A DNA stretch of 64,000 bases. Origin: Clostridium estertheticum subsp. estertheticum. GTDB taxonomy: Bacteria > Bacillota > Clostridia > Clostridiales > Clostridiaceae. The stretch spans positions 2,657,001 through 2,721,000 of the forward strand of contig NZ_CP015756.1 in NCBI RefSeq assembly GCF_001877035.1, given 5' to 3'. How positions within the stretch are numbered: position 1 is the stretch's first letter; every line of letters begins with the position of its first letter. The position numbers and the translations under genes are program-made. Positions 42,577 to 52,147 of the stretch are shown one piece after another. Below the pieces are notes generated by a model. The model was not told where the DNA came from. It was given only the letters and a program-made list of their open reading frames with translations, and did not search any database.

Positions 42577-44943
42577 TTATTTAATTTCAGCGACTGTAAC
42601 TCCACTACCGCCTTCCCCATAATTACCCAATCTATATGCTTTAACATGACCATGCCTCTTTAGCATATCTGTGATAGACTTCCTTAAAACTCCTGTTCCC
42701 TTACCATGAATAATGGTAACTTCTTTAAGTCCGCCTAAACAAGCTTCATCTAAGTACTTATCAACAGTAAAAATAGCCTCCTCAGAATCCATACCTCTTA
42801 GATCTACAGATGTTGATACATTGCTTAGATTTAGTTTCATTTCTCGCTTTTTTATCTTAGCTTTTTTCTTATCTTCCGCAGAAAGCTTTGATACACGCAA
42901 ATCCTCTACTTTAACATTTATCTTCATAATACCAGCCTGAACCTGGACCTCACCTTTTTTATCAGGTTTTGAAATTACAATTACCTTTTGGTTAAGAGAT
43001 GGCAAATAAACCTCTTCCCCTTGTTTTACATTTTTCACTTTTTCTCCTAGAGTCTCATTGTTTTTTTCTACATGGATCTCTATACTATCAAGCTTATTTT
43101 TAATTTTAAGTCTTTCCTCTTCAAGCTTTTGCCTTGCCTCAGAGGAATATCCTAGTTTTTCTAGTTCTCTCATATTTTTAAGAATAACATCTGACTCTTC
43201 CTTAGCATTTTTTATAAGTCTCTTTGCTTCTCTTTGAGCTTCATACATTGCATTTTCTCTTATGTTTTCAAGTTTATATAATTTTTCTTGGTACTTATCT
43301 TTTAACTTGCTAGCTTCTAGTTTCAAAGCCTCAGACTCCCTAGCATCTCTCTCTACCTTTATGCTTTTTTCTTGCAAACTTTGTACTAATTCTTCAAATT
43401 CCAATGTCTCTTTAGAAATATTTTCTCTAGCACTTTTTATAATGTAATCAGGAAGTCCTAATCTTTTTGAAATTTCAAAAGCATTTGATTTACCTGGCAC
43501 TCCTATTATTAATCTATAAGTTGGGCTTAACGTGTCAACATTAAATTCTACAGACGCATTTTCCACCCCTGAAGTTTTTAGCGCATATCCCTTTAATTCA
43601 CTATAATGAGTAGTTGCAACAACTTTTGTACCTCTTGATCTTAAGTTTTCTAGAATTGAAACAGCAAGAGCTGCTCCTTCAGTAGGATCTGTACCAGCTC
43701 CTAATTCATCAAATAGAGCTAATGATTTTATATCTGCTTTTGCAATTATATTTACTATATTAGTCATATGAGAAGAAAAGGTGGATAAGCTTTGCTCTAT
43801 GCTTTGCTCATCGCCTATATCTGCGAATATTTCATCAAAAAAGCTAACCATAGAACCTTCTCTTGCTGGGATTAAAAATCCACTCATAGCCATTAACTGA
43901 ATTAAACCAACAGTTTTTAATGTTACTGTTTTACCACCTGTATTTGGTCCTGTTATTACAAGGGACGTAAATTCTCCTCCTAAGTATATATTACTAGGTA
44001 CAACAACTTTTGGATCTATAAGCGGATGCCTTGCCTCAGTTATATCTATTACTCCATCTTCATTAACCTTTGGAATAATGGCATTAATTTCCAGTGCATA
44101 CCCTGCCTTTGCAAATATAAAATCTAATTCCCATACTATATTCGCATTATTTGAAACAATATTTATATTTTCATATATTTTATAGGAAAGTTCTGCTAAA
44201 ATCCTCTCAACCTCAGCTTTTTCCTTTAGCATTATTTCCTTAATTTCATTATTTAAATTTACTAAGCTCATTGGCTCAATAAAGAGTGTAGCTCCTGAAG
44301 AACTTTGGTCATGCACAATTCCTGGAACACTCCCTTTATGTTCTATTTTAACGGGAATTACGTATCTATCCCCTCTTATAGTGTAAAGACTTTCTTGAAG
44401 ATACCTTGCATAAGTCCTAACTAATGAAGTTACCTTATCCTTTACAGAGGCATTTTTATCTTTTAGAGATTTTCTTAAACTAAAAAGTAAACTACTAGCC
44501 CTATCAGAAATTTCTTCATCACTAATTATAGCCATAAAAATTTCATCTTCTAATTTTTTTATTGGAACAATACCAATACATATATCCTCTAAAACTCTAG
44601 AGGACAATTCATCTGTCTTATTACCAACATAATTCTGAAATAATCTAGCACATCGTAGCATTTGAGCTATCCGTATTAGCTGCATTGGCATAAGTGATGC
44701 TTCCTTTGATGCTCTTATTATCGCAGATCGGACATCATATATTCCCTCAAAAGGGGCACTTCCTTTTCTTGATAAAAGAAGTAATGCCTCATTAGTTTCT
44801 TGTAAGTGTTCTTTTACTTCATAAACATTTGTGTAAGGCTCCAAATTGTCTATAATATCTTTACCTGCCGTAGTATGCGTGTATGCCTTAATTTTTTCTT
44901 TGATTTTATAATATTCTAAAACTTTTAATGATTTTGTATTCAT
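42577..44943 (-). CDS. mutS2: Endonuclease MutS2
   Basis: A 788-residue MutS2 protein. The N-terminal clamp/lever region is followed by the ATPase domain with Walker A VITGPNTGGKTVTLKTVG and the Walker B/signature region SLALFDELGAGTDPTEGAAL. A coiled-coil linker spans about residues 515-640, and the C-terminal Smr nuclease domain has VDLRGMDSEEAIFTVDKYL and IIHGKGTGVLR. MutS2 acts in recombination control and, in some Firmicutes, rescue of collided ribosomes. Length is normal and all motifs are intact. GGGAAGA precedes the ATG. Confidence 0.95.
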   Translation of the reverse strand: MNTKSLKVLEYYKIKEKIKAYTHTTAGKDIIDNLEPYTNVYEVKEHLQETNEALLLLSRKGSAPFEGIYDVRSAIIRASKEASLMPMQLIRIAQMLRCARLFQNYVGNKTDELSSRVLEDICIGIVPIKKLEDEIFMAIISDEEISDRASSLLFSLRKSLKDKNASVKDKVTSLVRTYARYLQESLYTIRGDRYVIPVKIEHKGSVPGIVHDQSSSGATLFIEPMSLVNLNNEIKEIMLKEKAEVERILAELSYKIYENINIVSNNANIVWELDFIFAKAGYALEINAIIPKVNEDGVIDITEARHPLIDPKVVVPSNIYLGGEFTSLVITGPNTGGKTVTLKTVGLIQLMAMSGFLIPAREGSMVSFFDEIFADIGDEQSIEQSLSTFSSHMTNIVNIIAKADIKSLALFDELGAGTDPTEGAALAVSILENLRSRGTKVVATTHYSELKGYALKTSGVENASVEFNVDTLSPTYRLIIGVPGKSNAFEISKRLGLPDYIIKSARENISKETLEFEELVQSLQEKSIKVERDARESEALKLEASKLKDKYQEKLYKLENIRENAMYEAQREAKRLIKNAKEESDVILKNMRELEKLGYSSEARQKLEEERLKIKNKLDSIEIHVEKNNETLGEKVKNVKQGEEVYLPSLNQKVIVISKPDKKGEVQVQAGIMKINVKVEDLRVSKLSAEDKKKAKIKKREMKLNLSNVSTSVDLRGMDSEEAIFTVDKYLDEACLGGLKEVTIIHGKGTGVLRKSITDMLKRHGHVKAYRLGNYGEGGSGVTVAEIK

Positions 44944-45000
44944 GATCCACCGTCTTCCCTTTGTTAAAAAATTTAAATTTATTGACTTATATATTTTGGA

Positions 45001-47382
45001 TTATTCAACGCCTCTTTTATAATGACCTCTTGTATAATTTTTAAAATCTCCTGGCCACTCTTTGCTAATATAATTTGTAAGAACTTCAATAGTTTCATCA
45101 TAACTTTCTTCTATAAAATCTAATCTAAATGAAGTAATTTTATTCTTTTTAATTTCCTCAATACTAGGTATCAAGTTAACAGGAACATTATTGTAGATAT
45201 AACTTCTACAATATTTGTCAGTATTTATACTAAACTCTATACCTTTTCTATCTTTAAGTGTATAAGATCCTTTACTACAATTACCTAGGCAAGTTTTATT
45301 TTCACTCTTGTCGCCAAAAACGCTACCAATAGCGCAATACTCGCTAACCATAAGTTCATATTTTCCGTATACCATAATTTGAAGTGGAAGCGAACTTTTA
45401 TATGCAATTTTTTTTATTTCTGCTGCATTTAATTCAGCACTAATACAAGTTCCAGCAAGGAAATCTTTATAAAAATCTCCTGCATAACTATTAAAAATAT
45501 TTAATTTATAATCACCAATAACCATTGTTCTTTTATTAAATCTACTAATTATTCCTAAATTAGCAGTTATAATACCTTTTATATTACATAGATTATTTTC
45601 TATAAACTCACAAACACTTTCAAATTCACCCTTAATAATATTAGGAACCTTAATGTAAATATTTACATCCTTTATATTTAGGTCCATTGTGCATCCACGC
45701 ATAAAAGGATTTATAGCAATATTATTAAATCCCATTTGTGTTGCAGCCTTTAATTGCGAAGTCGTTGAAACTACAATGAGAGTTTCAGGCATGATTTTAT
45801 CTTTTTCCTGTGTTACTTCTATCTCTTTATTATCTTCTTGTAGTGCAAGTCCTTTATTATAATTAATCTGTGTATTAGTATTCTCTCGTTTATATTTTTC
45901 TATTATAAAATTTTGCACAGACTCCACTAATTCTCGCCTTACTAAATTTAATGAGGACATTTTCATAAATCCATCCTGGAAGCTTTCAAAAGTCACCTCA
46001 TTTATTAAAAAAGGTGTATCCCCTGTTTTGGATAAACTCTTAATTACTCGTTCTTTATCTAGTGGCTTATTTATCGCTTCTTGAACAAGTTCTCCTATCA
46101 TTTCAAAAGTTCTACCAAGATAATTCGTACTAATTCTTAGAGGTTTATTCACACTAAATTCTATTAAAAGATTTATTCCAATTTTCCTTCTATATTTATC
46201 ACTATAACTTTCTGCGAGCTTATTCATTAATAAAACATCTGTTATTTTATATAAGAAGTCTCCAGATTTAAATTTAGTTGGTTTTAATAAAACCCTATCA
46301 CCTTTTAGTGCAACTTCTACATCTACTCCATCCTTTATAATTTTAGATATTGTAAAGCCATCCTCAAGGAACATTACACCATCTTTTAAAGCAACATCTT
46401 CTAAAAGTGTTACCATTAAATCACTTCCGGCTATACCAATTGGAATTCCAGAATTTTTAGGAACTTTGTATGCCATCATATCTTTTCCTTTATTACCATA
46501 CAAATACGCCTTTGAAAATCCTTCTCTGTTAAATAATTGAGTTAAGACTTTAGTATCCTTATCTAATTTTTGTATCTTATTATTATTATAAATATTATTA
46601 AGCGCACGTCTATATATTTCCACTGTACCTGCAACATATTCTGCTCTTTTCATTCTTCCTTCAATTTTAAGTGAGGATGTACCACTTGCAACTATGTCTT
46701 TTAAACTATCTAGTGTGCAAGTATCCTTAGGGCTTAAAAGATATGCTTTATGTTCTTTGTTATTAGCCTTATCTATCAGCGTATATGGTAATCTACATGG
46801 TTGGGCACATCTGCCTCTATTTCCACTTCTACCGCCAATAATGCTACTCATAAGACACTGTCCTGAATAACATATACATAAAGCTCCATGAACAAAAACT
46901 TCTGTTTCCACATTTAAAGTATTAGATATATAATCAATTTCTTCTAAACTAAGCTCCCTTGACAAAACTATTCTTTTAAACCCAATCTTCTTTAAAAATA
47001 AGGCAGCTTCTCCATTGTGAACAGTCATTTGCGTTGACGCATGCAATTCAAAATCCGGAAAATTGTTTCTTATCAAATATATTAACCCAGTATCTTGGAC
47101 AAGCAAGGCATCAACTCCAATGCTATATAAAAATCCTACATACTCCATAACTTCTTTTAATTCATTATCCTTTGCTAGCGTATTTAAAGTAACATATACG
47201 CGTACCCCATAAATATGGCAATAATCTACTGCAAGAGTTATATTTTCTTCATCAAAATTAGAAGCATAAGCTCTTGCCGAGAACTTACTCCCTCCCATAT
47301 AAATTGCGTCTGCTCCCATTTGCACTGCTGCATATACACTTTCCATACTGCCAGCAGGTGCTAATAATTCAATCTTCTTCAT
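45001..47382 (-). CDS. U32 peptidase-family protein with DUF3656 domain
   Basis: A 793-residue protein. The N-terminal U32 domain has KIELLAPAGSMESVYAAVQM, ELHASTQMTVHNG, RIVLSRELSLEEI, EVFVHGALCICYSGQC and NRGRCAQPCRLPY. Four conserved cysteines are visible there, as in Fe-S-binding YegQ/RlhA. A DUF3656 region follows (about 380-500), then a second degenerate U32-like part. RlhA, of similar layout, is needed for a 23S rRNA hydroxylation; most U32 proteins are now thought to act in RNA modification rather than proteolysis. ATG 47382 is preferred because AGGAG is well spaced from it. Confidence 0.85.
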   Translation of the reverse strand: MKKIELLAPAGSMESVYAAVQMGADAIYMGGSKFSARAYASNFDEENITLAVDYCHIYGVRVYVTLNTLAKDNELKEVMEYVGFLYSIGVDALLVQDTGLIYLIRNNFPDFELHASTQMTVHNGEAALFLKKIGFKRIVLSRELSLEEIDYISNTLNVETEVFVHGALCICYSGQCLMSSIIGGRSGNRGRCAQPCRLPYTLIDKANNKEHKAYLLSPKDTCTLDSLKDIVASGTSSLKIEGRMKRAEYVAGTVEIYRRALNNIYNNNKIQKLDKDTKVLTQLFNREGFSKAYLYGNKGKDMMAYKVPKNSGIPIGIAGSDLMVTLLEDVALKDGVMFLEDGFTISKIIKDGVDVEVALKGDRVLLKPTKFKSGDFLYKITDVLLMNKLAESYSDKYRRKIGINLLIEFSVNKPLRISTNYLGRTFEMIGELVQEAINKPLDKERVIKSLSKTGDTPFLINEVTFESFQDGFMKMSSLNLVRRELVESVQNFIIEKYKRENTNTQINYNKGLALQEDNKEIEVTQEKDKIMPETLIVVSTTSQLKAATQMGFNNIAINPFMRGCTMDLNIKDVNIYIKVPNIIKGEFESVCEFIENNLCNIKGIITANLGIISRFNKRTMVIGDYKLNIFNSYAGDFYKDFLAGTCISAELNAAEIKKIAYKSSLPLQIMVYGKYELMVSEYCAIGSVFGDKSENKTCLGNCSKGSYTLKDRKGIEFSINTDKYCRSYIYNNVPVNLIPSIEEIKKNKITSFRLDFIEESYDETIEVLTNYISKEWPGDFKNYTRGHYKRGVE

Positions 47383-47497
47383 TTGCATCTCTCCTAATAA
47401 GTCTTCTATATCCTATTATACAATAAATGTCGCAATTAATTAAGTCATTAAAAAATTTTACATTAATATAACCGTCTATTTTCATGTTTTATGATAA

Positions 47498-47526
47498 TGG
47501 ACACAACAAAAATAATGGAATATAAT
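47498..47526 (+). promoter_or_regulatory. Sigma-A promoter for the TetM-like gene
   Basis: TGGACA (47498-47503) and a perfect TATAAT (47521-47526) are 17 bases apart, about 75 bases before the gene. No attenuator hairpin or leader peptide of the tet(M) type was seen in the short leader. Confidence 0.6.
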
Positions 47527-47602
47527 TAAAAATAGACTAACTTACTTCTTATTTATTATTTGAGAAAGCTTAGTACAAAAAATTGCTAATGGAGATATGA
47601 AT

Positions 47603-49597
47603 ATGACGATAAAAAATAATATTAGAAATATTGGAATAGTAGCTCATGTAGATGCTGGTAAAACAACTTTAACCGAGCAACTACTTTACCAAAGTGGTTC
47701 TAGCAGGATTCTAGGTAGCGTAGATAAGGGTACAACCCATACAGATTCTTTAGCTATGGAAAAACAAAGAGGTATTTCAGTTAAGGCTGCTGAAACAGAT
47801 TTCACTTACAAAGGAACTAATGTACATGTTATAGATACTCCCGGTCATATTGATTTTAGTTCTGAAGTAGAAAGAAGTATAGGCGTTCTTGATGGAGCTA
47901 TAGTTGTATTATCATCTGTCGAAGGAGTCCAACCTCAAACAGAGGTATATTTTAATGCTTTAAAAGAATTAAATACACCTTCAATATTTTTTATAAACAA
48001 ACTTGACCGTATAGGAGCATCTCCCTATAAAACTATTAAAGATATGAAAAAGCTTCTAACTAATAAACTTATACCACTACAATTAGTTTATGAAGAAAAC
48101 AACGAATTTATTGTTAAGAACATGTTTGACAATGTAGATTTCGCAAAAAATATATTAGACATAAAAGATGAATCCTTTAAACAATTACTTGAAGATATAA
48201 TAGACATACTGGGTAATAATAATGAGGAAATTTTAAATCAATTCTTTGGCGAGACTTTAACCCTAGGAATGTTAAAAAATGAGATAACATTGCAAGCAAA
48301 TAGTGGCCAAATTTACCCTGTGCTATATGGCATAGCACTGAGAGGTGAAGGAATTAAAGACTTGCTTAACAGCATAGTAGAATATCTCCCAGGACCTGAG
48401 AATTTAGATGATTTAGGACTCTCAGCCCTTGTATATAAAATATCTCATAACAAAACCTTAGGTACAATAGCTCATATAAAAATATTTAGTGGATCAATAT
48501 CTACTAGAGATGATATTCTAAATGTAACTACAAACAAAAGAGAAAAGATTACTATGATTAAAAAAGTGGTCAATCAAAAATCAATTGATGTATCATCCGC
48601 AAGCAGCAGTGATTTGGTAATGGTGAGTGGCTTAAATTGTAGTACCTATGATATCCTTGGAAGCAAAACTCATATTCCGACTCTTAAAACTATCGCAACG
48701 CCTCTTCTCACACTAAGAATTTATTCGAAAGTTCAGGAAGACTATGTAACTTTGGTTGAAGCTTTAACAATACTTCAAGAGGAAGATCCTCTTCTTAACA
48801 TGGAATGGATAAAAGAGAAAAAAGAAATTCATCTTAGAATTATGGGTAAAATTCAAATTGAATATATTGAAGATATTTTAATGGAAAGATTTAATGTGCA
48901 AGTTACTTTTGGTCCCCCCTCTGTTATCTACAGAGAAACTCCTATAACAAGCGGCTATGGTGAATCGCGTTACACTATGCCTAAACCCTGCTGGGCTATA
49001 GTTGAATTCTTAATTGAGCCACTTCCAAAAGGAAGTGGACTTATTTATGAATCAAAGGTTCGAACTGAAAAGGTAAAAATAAAATATCAAAGAGAAATAG
49101 AAGATAATCTCGATAAAATTTTAAGTCAAGGCATTTACGGTTGGCCAGTTACGGATTTAAAAATAACCTTCACTAGTGGTGAAGACCATGTTATGCATTC
49201 ACGTTCAGGTGACTTTGCCGCATCCTCTGCAATGGGGATCATGAGAGGCCTACGTGAGATAGGCACTACCCTACTTGAGCCCATAATTAATTTTAGAATT
49301 ACAGTACCTGAGAATGTAGGTGGAAGAGTTTTAAACGATATTATAAAAATGCGTGGTAGCTTTGAAACACCATTTATACATAACGACACATTTACAATAG
49401 AGGGTAAAATGCCTGTATCTACTTCCCTTGAATATCCCAGTAACCTTAGTAAAATCGCTTCCGGAAAAGCAATAATCACAACCGGTTTTTCAGGTTATGA
49501 ACCCTGCTCCTTAGAAATAGGAGCCACAAGGGAAAGAATTGGTGTAAACCCACTAGATAGAGCTAAATTTATACTCTCTGTTAGAAATGCATTATAA
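47603..49597 (+). CDS. TetM-family ribosomal protection GTPase, divergent
   Basis: A 664-residue translational GTPase with EF-G/TetM layout. The P-loop is GIVAHVDAGKTTLTEQLL, switch I includes EKQRGISVKAAETDF, and DTPGHIDF and FINKLDR complete the G motifs. Domains II-V follow, ending EPCSLEIGATRERIG and DRAKFILSVRNAL. Colinearity with TetM in domain IV is clear (GIYGWPVTDLKITF), but the tip loop reads GEDHVMHSRSGDFA where TetM has YYSPVST. The Pro and neighbours that displace tetracycline are therefore not conserved, and drug specificity is uncertain. Start 47603 fits GGAG at 47591; ATG 47597 is too close. Confidence 0.87.
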   Translation: MTIKNNIRNIGIVAHVDAGKTTLTEQLLYQSGSSRILGSVDKGTTHTDSLAMEKQRGISVKAAETDFTYKGTNVHVIDTPGHIDFSSEVERSIGVLDGAIVVLSSVEGVQPQTEVYFNALKELNTPSIFFINKLDRIGASPYKTIKDMKKLLTNKLIPLQLVYEENNEFIVKNMFDNVDFAKNILDIKDESFKQLLEDIIDILGNNNEEILNQFFGETLTLGMLKNEITLQANSGQIYPVLYGIALRGEGIKDLLNSIVEYLPGPENLDDLGLSALVYKISHNKTLGTIAHIKIFSGSISTRDDILNVTTNKREKITMIKKVVNQKSIDVSSASSSDLVMVSGLNCSTYDILGSKTHIPTLKTIATPLLTLRIYSKVQEDYVTLVEALTILQEEDPLLNMEWIKEKKEIHLRIMGKIQIEYIEDILMERFNVQVTFGPPSVIYRETPITSGYGESRYTMPKPCWAIVEFLIEPLPKGSGLIYESKVRTEKVKIKYQREIEDNLDKILSQGIYGWPVTDLKITFTSGEDHVMHSRSGDFAASSAMGIMRGLREIGTTLLEPIINFRITVPENVGGRVLNDIIKMRGSFETPFIHNDTFTIEGKMPVSTSLEYPSNLSKIASGKAIITTGFSGYEPCSLEIGATRERIGVNPLDRAKFILSVRNAL

Positions 49598-49656
49598 AAA
49601 TACTCATTTTTGAAGAAAAATCACAAATATAATTTGCAAGTAACAATACCAAATAT

Positions 49657-49685
49657 TTGCAATATGTATTTACGTCCTGTACAAT
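49657..49685 (+). promoter_or_regulatory. Sigma-A promoter for the CPBP protease gene
   Basis: TTGCAA (49657-49662) and TACAAT (49680-49685) are 17 bases apart, 40 bases before the ATG. The gene can thus be expressed apart from the TetM-like gene. Confidence 0.55.
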
Positions 49686-49725
49686 TAAATAATGTCATAA
49701 TTGTAAAAATAAAGGATGATAATCT

Positions 49726-50580
49726 ATGAAAGAAAAAAAGTCAGTTATTGCATTTTTAATTATTACGTTTATGTTGAGTAGTATCATCTATGTTATTTGG
49801 ATTATGGGCGGAGAGGCGGCTACCAGATCAGGAATATCTGTATTATTGATGTGGTGTCCAGCAGTTGCTACATTTATTGTGTGTAGAAAATATTATAAAA
49901 AAGAAAATTTACTTGGATTGAATAAATGTAAGTTATCTTTCATCTTAACTGCAATTATTGTACCCATGGTATATTTGGGTTTGTCCTATGGTACCTATTG
50001 GTTGATAAACAAAGAATCATTTACAGGTGATTTAAACATATTCTCTTCGGTTTCTTCATCATATACAAATAAATTAAGTCATCGTTCGGTGGTAACAGTT
50101 ATTACTCTTGTTATAGGGATTTTCACATCAATTATAACTGCTACTGGAGAAGAAATCGGTTGGCGAGGCTTCCTTCTGCCACAATTGACAAAAATTTGGA
50201 ATGTTAAGGTAGCGGTTATTGTCAGTGGACTAATTTGGGCTCTATGGCATATGCCAATTATGATCGCGGGATTATATCTTCCAGGAACGCCGCTATGGTT
50301 TAAATTGCCTATGTTTGTGATTGAAGTAATTGCCATAACAGTAATTATGTCAGTTTTGAGATTAAAATCCAAGAGTGTCTGGCCTGCCATTTTACTTCAT
50401 GCAAGTCATAACTATTTCGATCAGGCTATCTTTGGGACGTTAACTAACAGCATTAACAAGTCTTATTATGTGGGAGAAACGGGTATAATTACGGTCATAG
50501 TATCGATACTGGTTGCAATCATCACGGTAATGCTTTTTAGAAAAACAATGCCAGACATGAGCCAGTCCATTTATAGATGA
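49726..50580 (+). CDS. CPBP-family intramembrane glutamic protease (CAAX protease/Abi)
   Basis: A 284-residue membrane protein with about eight hydrophobic segments. The CPBP catalytic motif is TGEEIGWRGFLLP (EExxxR, about residues 141-150), the second is ALWHMPIM, and the third LLHASHNYFDQ provides the conserved His/Asn. Bacterial members process membrane proteins or peptides and often give bacteriocin self-immunity. AAAGGATG precedes the ATG. It follows the TetM-like gene in the same direction but no bacteriocin precursor gene was seen nearby. Confidence 0.85.
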   Translation: MKEKKSVIAFLIITFMLSSIIYVIWIMGGEAATRSGISVLLMWCPAVATFIVCRKYYKKENLLGLNKCKLSFILTAIIVPMVYLGLSYGTYWLINKESFTGDLNIFSSVSSSYTNKLSHRSVVTVITLVIGIFTSIITATGEEIGWRGFLLPQLTKIWNVKVAVIVSGLIWALWHMPIMIAGLYLPGTPLWFKLPMFVIEVIAITVIMSVLRLKSKSVWPAILLHASHNYFDQAIFGTLTNSINKSYYVGETGIITVIVSILVAIITVMLFRKTMPDMSQSIYR

Positions 50581-50882
50581 TTTTGTACCCAATACTTGAA
50601 TATTCTACTATACTCCCTAAACAATTTCTAATTGTTTAGTCTTTGATAATTTTTTCGTATATTATGCTAACAAAATTGTATGTTGCGTAAAATGCATTGA
50701 ATAAGCTCTAGTAATTCTTAATTTATTTTATCTATATATGCGTAAAAAAACACGCATGTTTGAGCGTAAGCGAGTTTGCGTGTTTTAGCAGATGTAGATA
50801 AAATAAATTTTAGAATTTCTAAGCGAAATGAGTGCATTGGAGCAATATACAATTCTCGTTATAGCATAACAATAGAAACATT
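50581..50882. other. 302-base gene-free region dominated by a large palindrome
   Basis: Lies between the convergent CPBP protease and GT4 genes. Apart from the 50662-50869 palindromic element described separately nothing else is evident. The inner hairpin can serve as a terminator for both flanking genes. Confidence 0.6.
50662..50869. repeat. 208-bp nested inverted-repeat element
   Basis: The left half (from TTATGCTA at 50662) and right half (to TAGCATAA at 50869) are imperfect reverse complements over about 70 bases each. They include a shared AATTGTAT block, a perfect 15-base block AATTTATTTTATCTA, and a perfect inner stem AAAACACGCA/TGCGTGTTTT (50747-50756, 50777-50786). No ORF lies inside. 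Size and structure resemble a MITE or a long structured RNA. Confidence 0.65.
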
Positions 50883-51872
50883 TTAATTAAGAATTTCTAG
50901 ATAAATTTTGTATAAATCATTGGTTAGTTTATCGTAGTTAAAATTTTCATTAACATAATTTTTCAGCTTATTATCCTTTCGTTTTTCAAATCCACTCTTT
51001 ACTGCACTTAGTATACTATTATTATCATAGGGGTCACAATAAAAAGCCATTTCTTTAAAATATTCTTTTGCACACCCCCCCTTAGTTGAAACAATATTGC
51101 ACCCACTTGCCGCTGCTTCAAGAGATGATAAACCAGGCATTCCTACAAAACTTGGATTTACGTGCACCTTTGCAAATCTATATGCATTGTATACATTATA
51201 ATTATCCATAAATCCTAAATAGACTACATTCTTAAAATTAGTACATTCTTTAAGATACTCATTGTCGTTTACATTTCCTATTAAAACTAATTGTTTTCCA
51301 AGCTCTGCACATATTTTACATAAAGCAAGTTGATTTTTGCTTTCGCTTATTCTTCCAACACATAAAACATAATTATTTAAATTATATCTCTCTTTAAAAT
51401 CATATAAAGGTATATCATCATTTTCTACTTCTACACCAGTGTATATAACTTCATTATATACACTAACGTGAAATTCACTCTTAATAAGCTCCTTTTCTAA
51501 TTCACTATTACAAATAATAGCTTTACTCCTTTTTAAAATCTCCTCTTTATAACTGCTACACTTTTCATATAACTTCATACTTTCAACCTCATTGTTTATC
51601 ATATGATATTTTTTCATATCCCAGTGCATAGGAGAAATCACTAAGCTTTTTTTATAAAACTGTGCAATCTTGTAATATCTATATGTTTCCCCTGCGGTGT
51701 CAATGTTAAATAAATGTACTATATCATAACTAGAATAATCATATATTCCACCATCATTTATATCTACAGTTACCCCTAATTTACGCAAATACTCAGCTGT
51801 TTTAATCACTTTCATAGAATCCACTGCAAAATTTCTATAATAATCTTGTCTAACGCACAATAGAACTTTCAT
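50883..51872 (-). CDS. GT4-family glycosyltransferase, isolated
   Basis: A 329-residue GT-B protein. The N-terminus MKVLLCVRQDYYRNFAVDSM is followed by IVHLFNIDTAGETYRYY. The nucleotide domain opens with YVLCVGRISESKNQLALCKI and ends with the donor motif VGMPGLSSLEAAASGCNIV. It is shorter than usual and lacks the typical glycine-rich N-terminal loop. AGGGGGAAA precedes the ATG. It stands alone between the CPBP protease and dicarboxylate transporter genes, with no linked sugar genes, so its target glycan or glycolipid is unknown. Confidence 0.8.
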   Translation of the reverse strand: MKVLLCVRQDYYRNFAVDSMKVIKTAEYLRKLGVTVDINDGGIYDYSSYDIVHLFNIDTAGETYRYYKIAQFYKKSLVISPMHWDMKKYHMINNEVESMKLYEKCSSYKEEILKRSKAIICNSELEKELIKSEFHVSVYNEVIYTGVEVENDDIPLYDFKERYNLNNYVLCVGRISESKNQLALCKICAELGKQLVLIGNVNDNEYLKECTNFKNVVYLGFMDNYNVYNAYRFAKVHVNPSFVGMPGLSSLEAAASGCNIVSTKGGCAKEYFKEMAFYCDPYDNNSILSAVKSGFEKRKDNKLKNYVNENFNYDKLTNDLYKIYLEILN

Positions 51873-52087
51873 TAGGCATTTCCCCCTATCTCTTGCTACT
51901 TTTACAATATAACTATGCTAATACATATCTATTTATCACCTTTTAACAAACATGTTTAATATATTTGATCCATTTTCTATACTTTTATTTATATACTATT
52001 AGTTTATACTGTAAAAGTTTCTATATAGTTATGAAAGTTTATTATGTTAATATAATTAAATAACAAATCTATGCCTCAGACACAATA

Positions 52088-52116
52088 AAAACACCTATAA
52101 TATCTATAGATGTTTT
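52088..52116 (-). terminator. Terminator at the end of the hdr-flx-frd-fum-transporter run
   Basis: AAAACACCTATA (52088-52099) faces TATAGATGTTTT (52105-52116) with one mismatch (C opposite A, so no pair there). On the minus strand the stem runs into TTTTTATTG, about 30 bases past the transporter stop codon. Confidence 0.7.
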
Positions 52117-52147
52117 ATCATAATAAATAATGCCTATTGAATTATGC

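Noticed and set aside
45001-47382. Collagenase-type protease
   Set aside because: U32 proteins were first named peptidases, but the cysteine pattern and DUF3656 domain fit the RNA-modification-linked RlhA group better.
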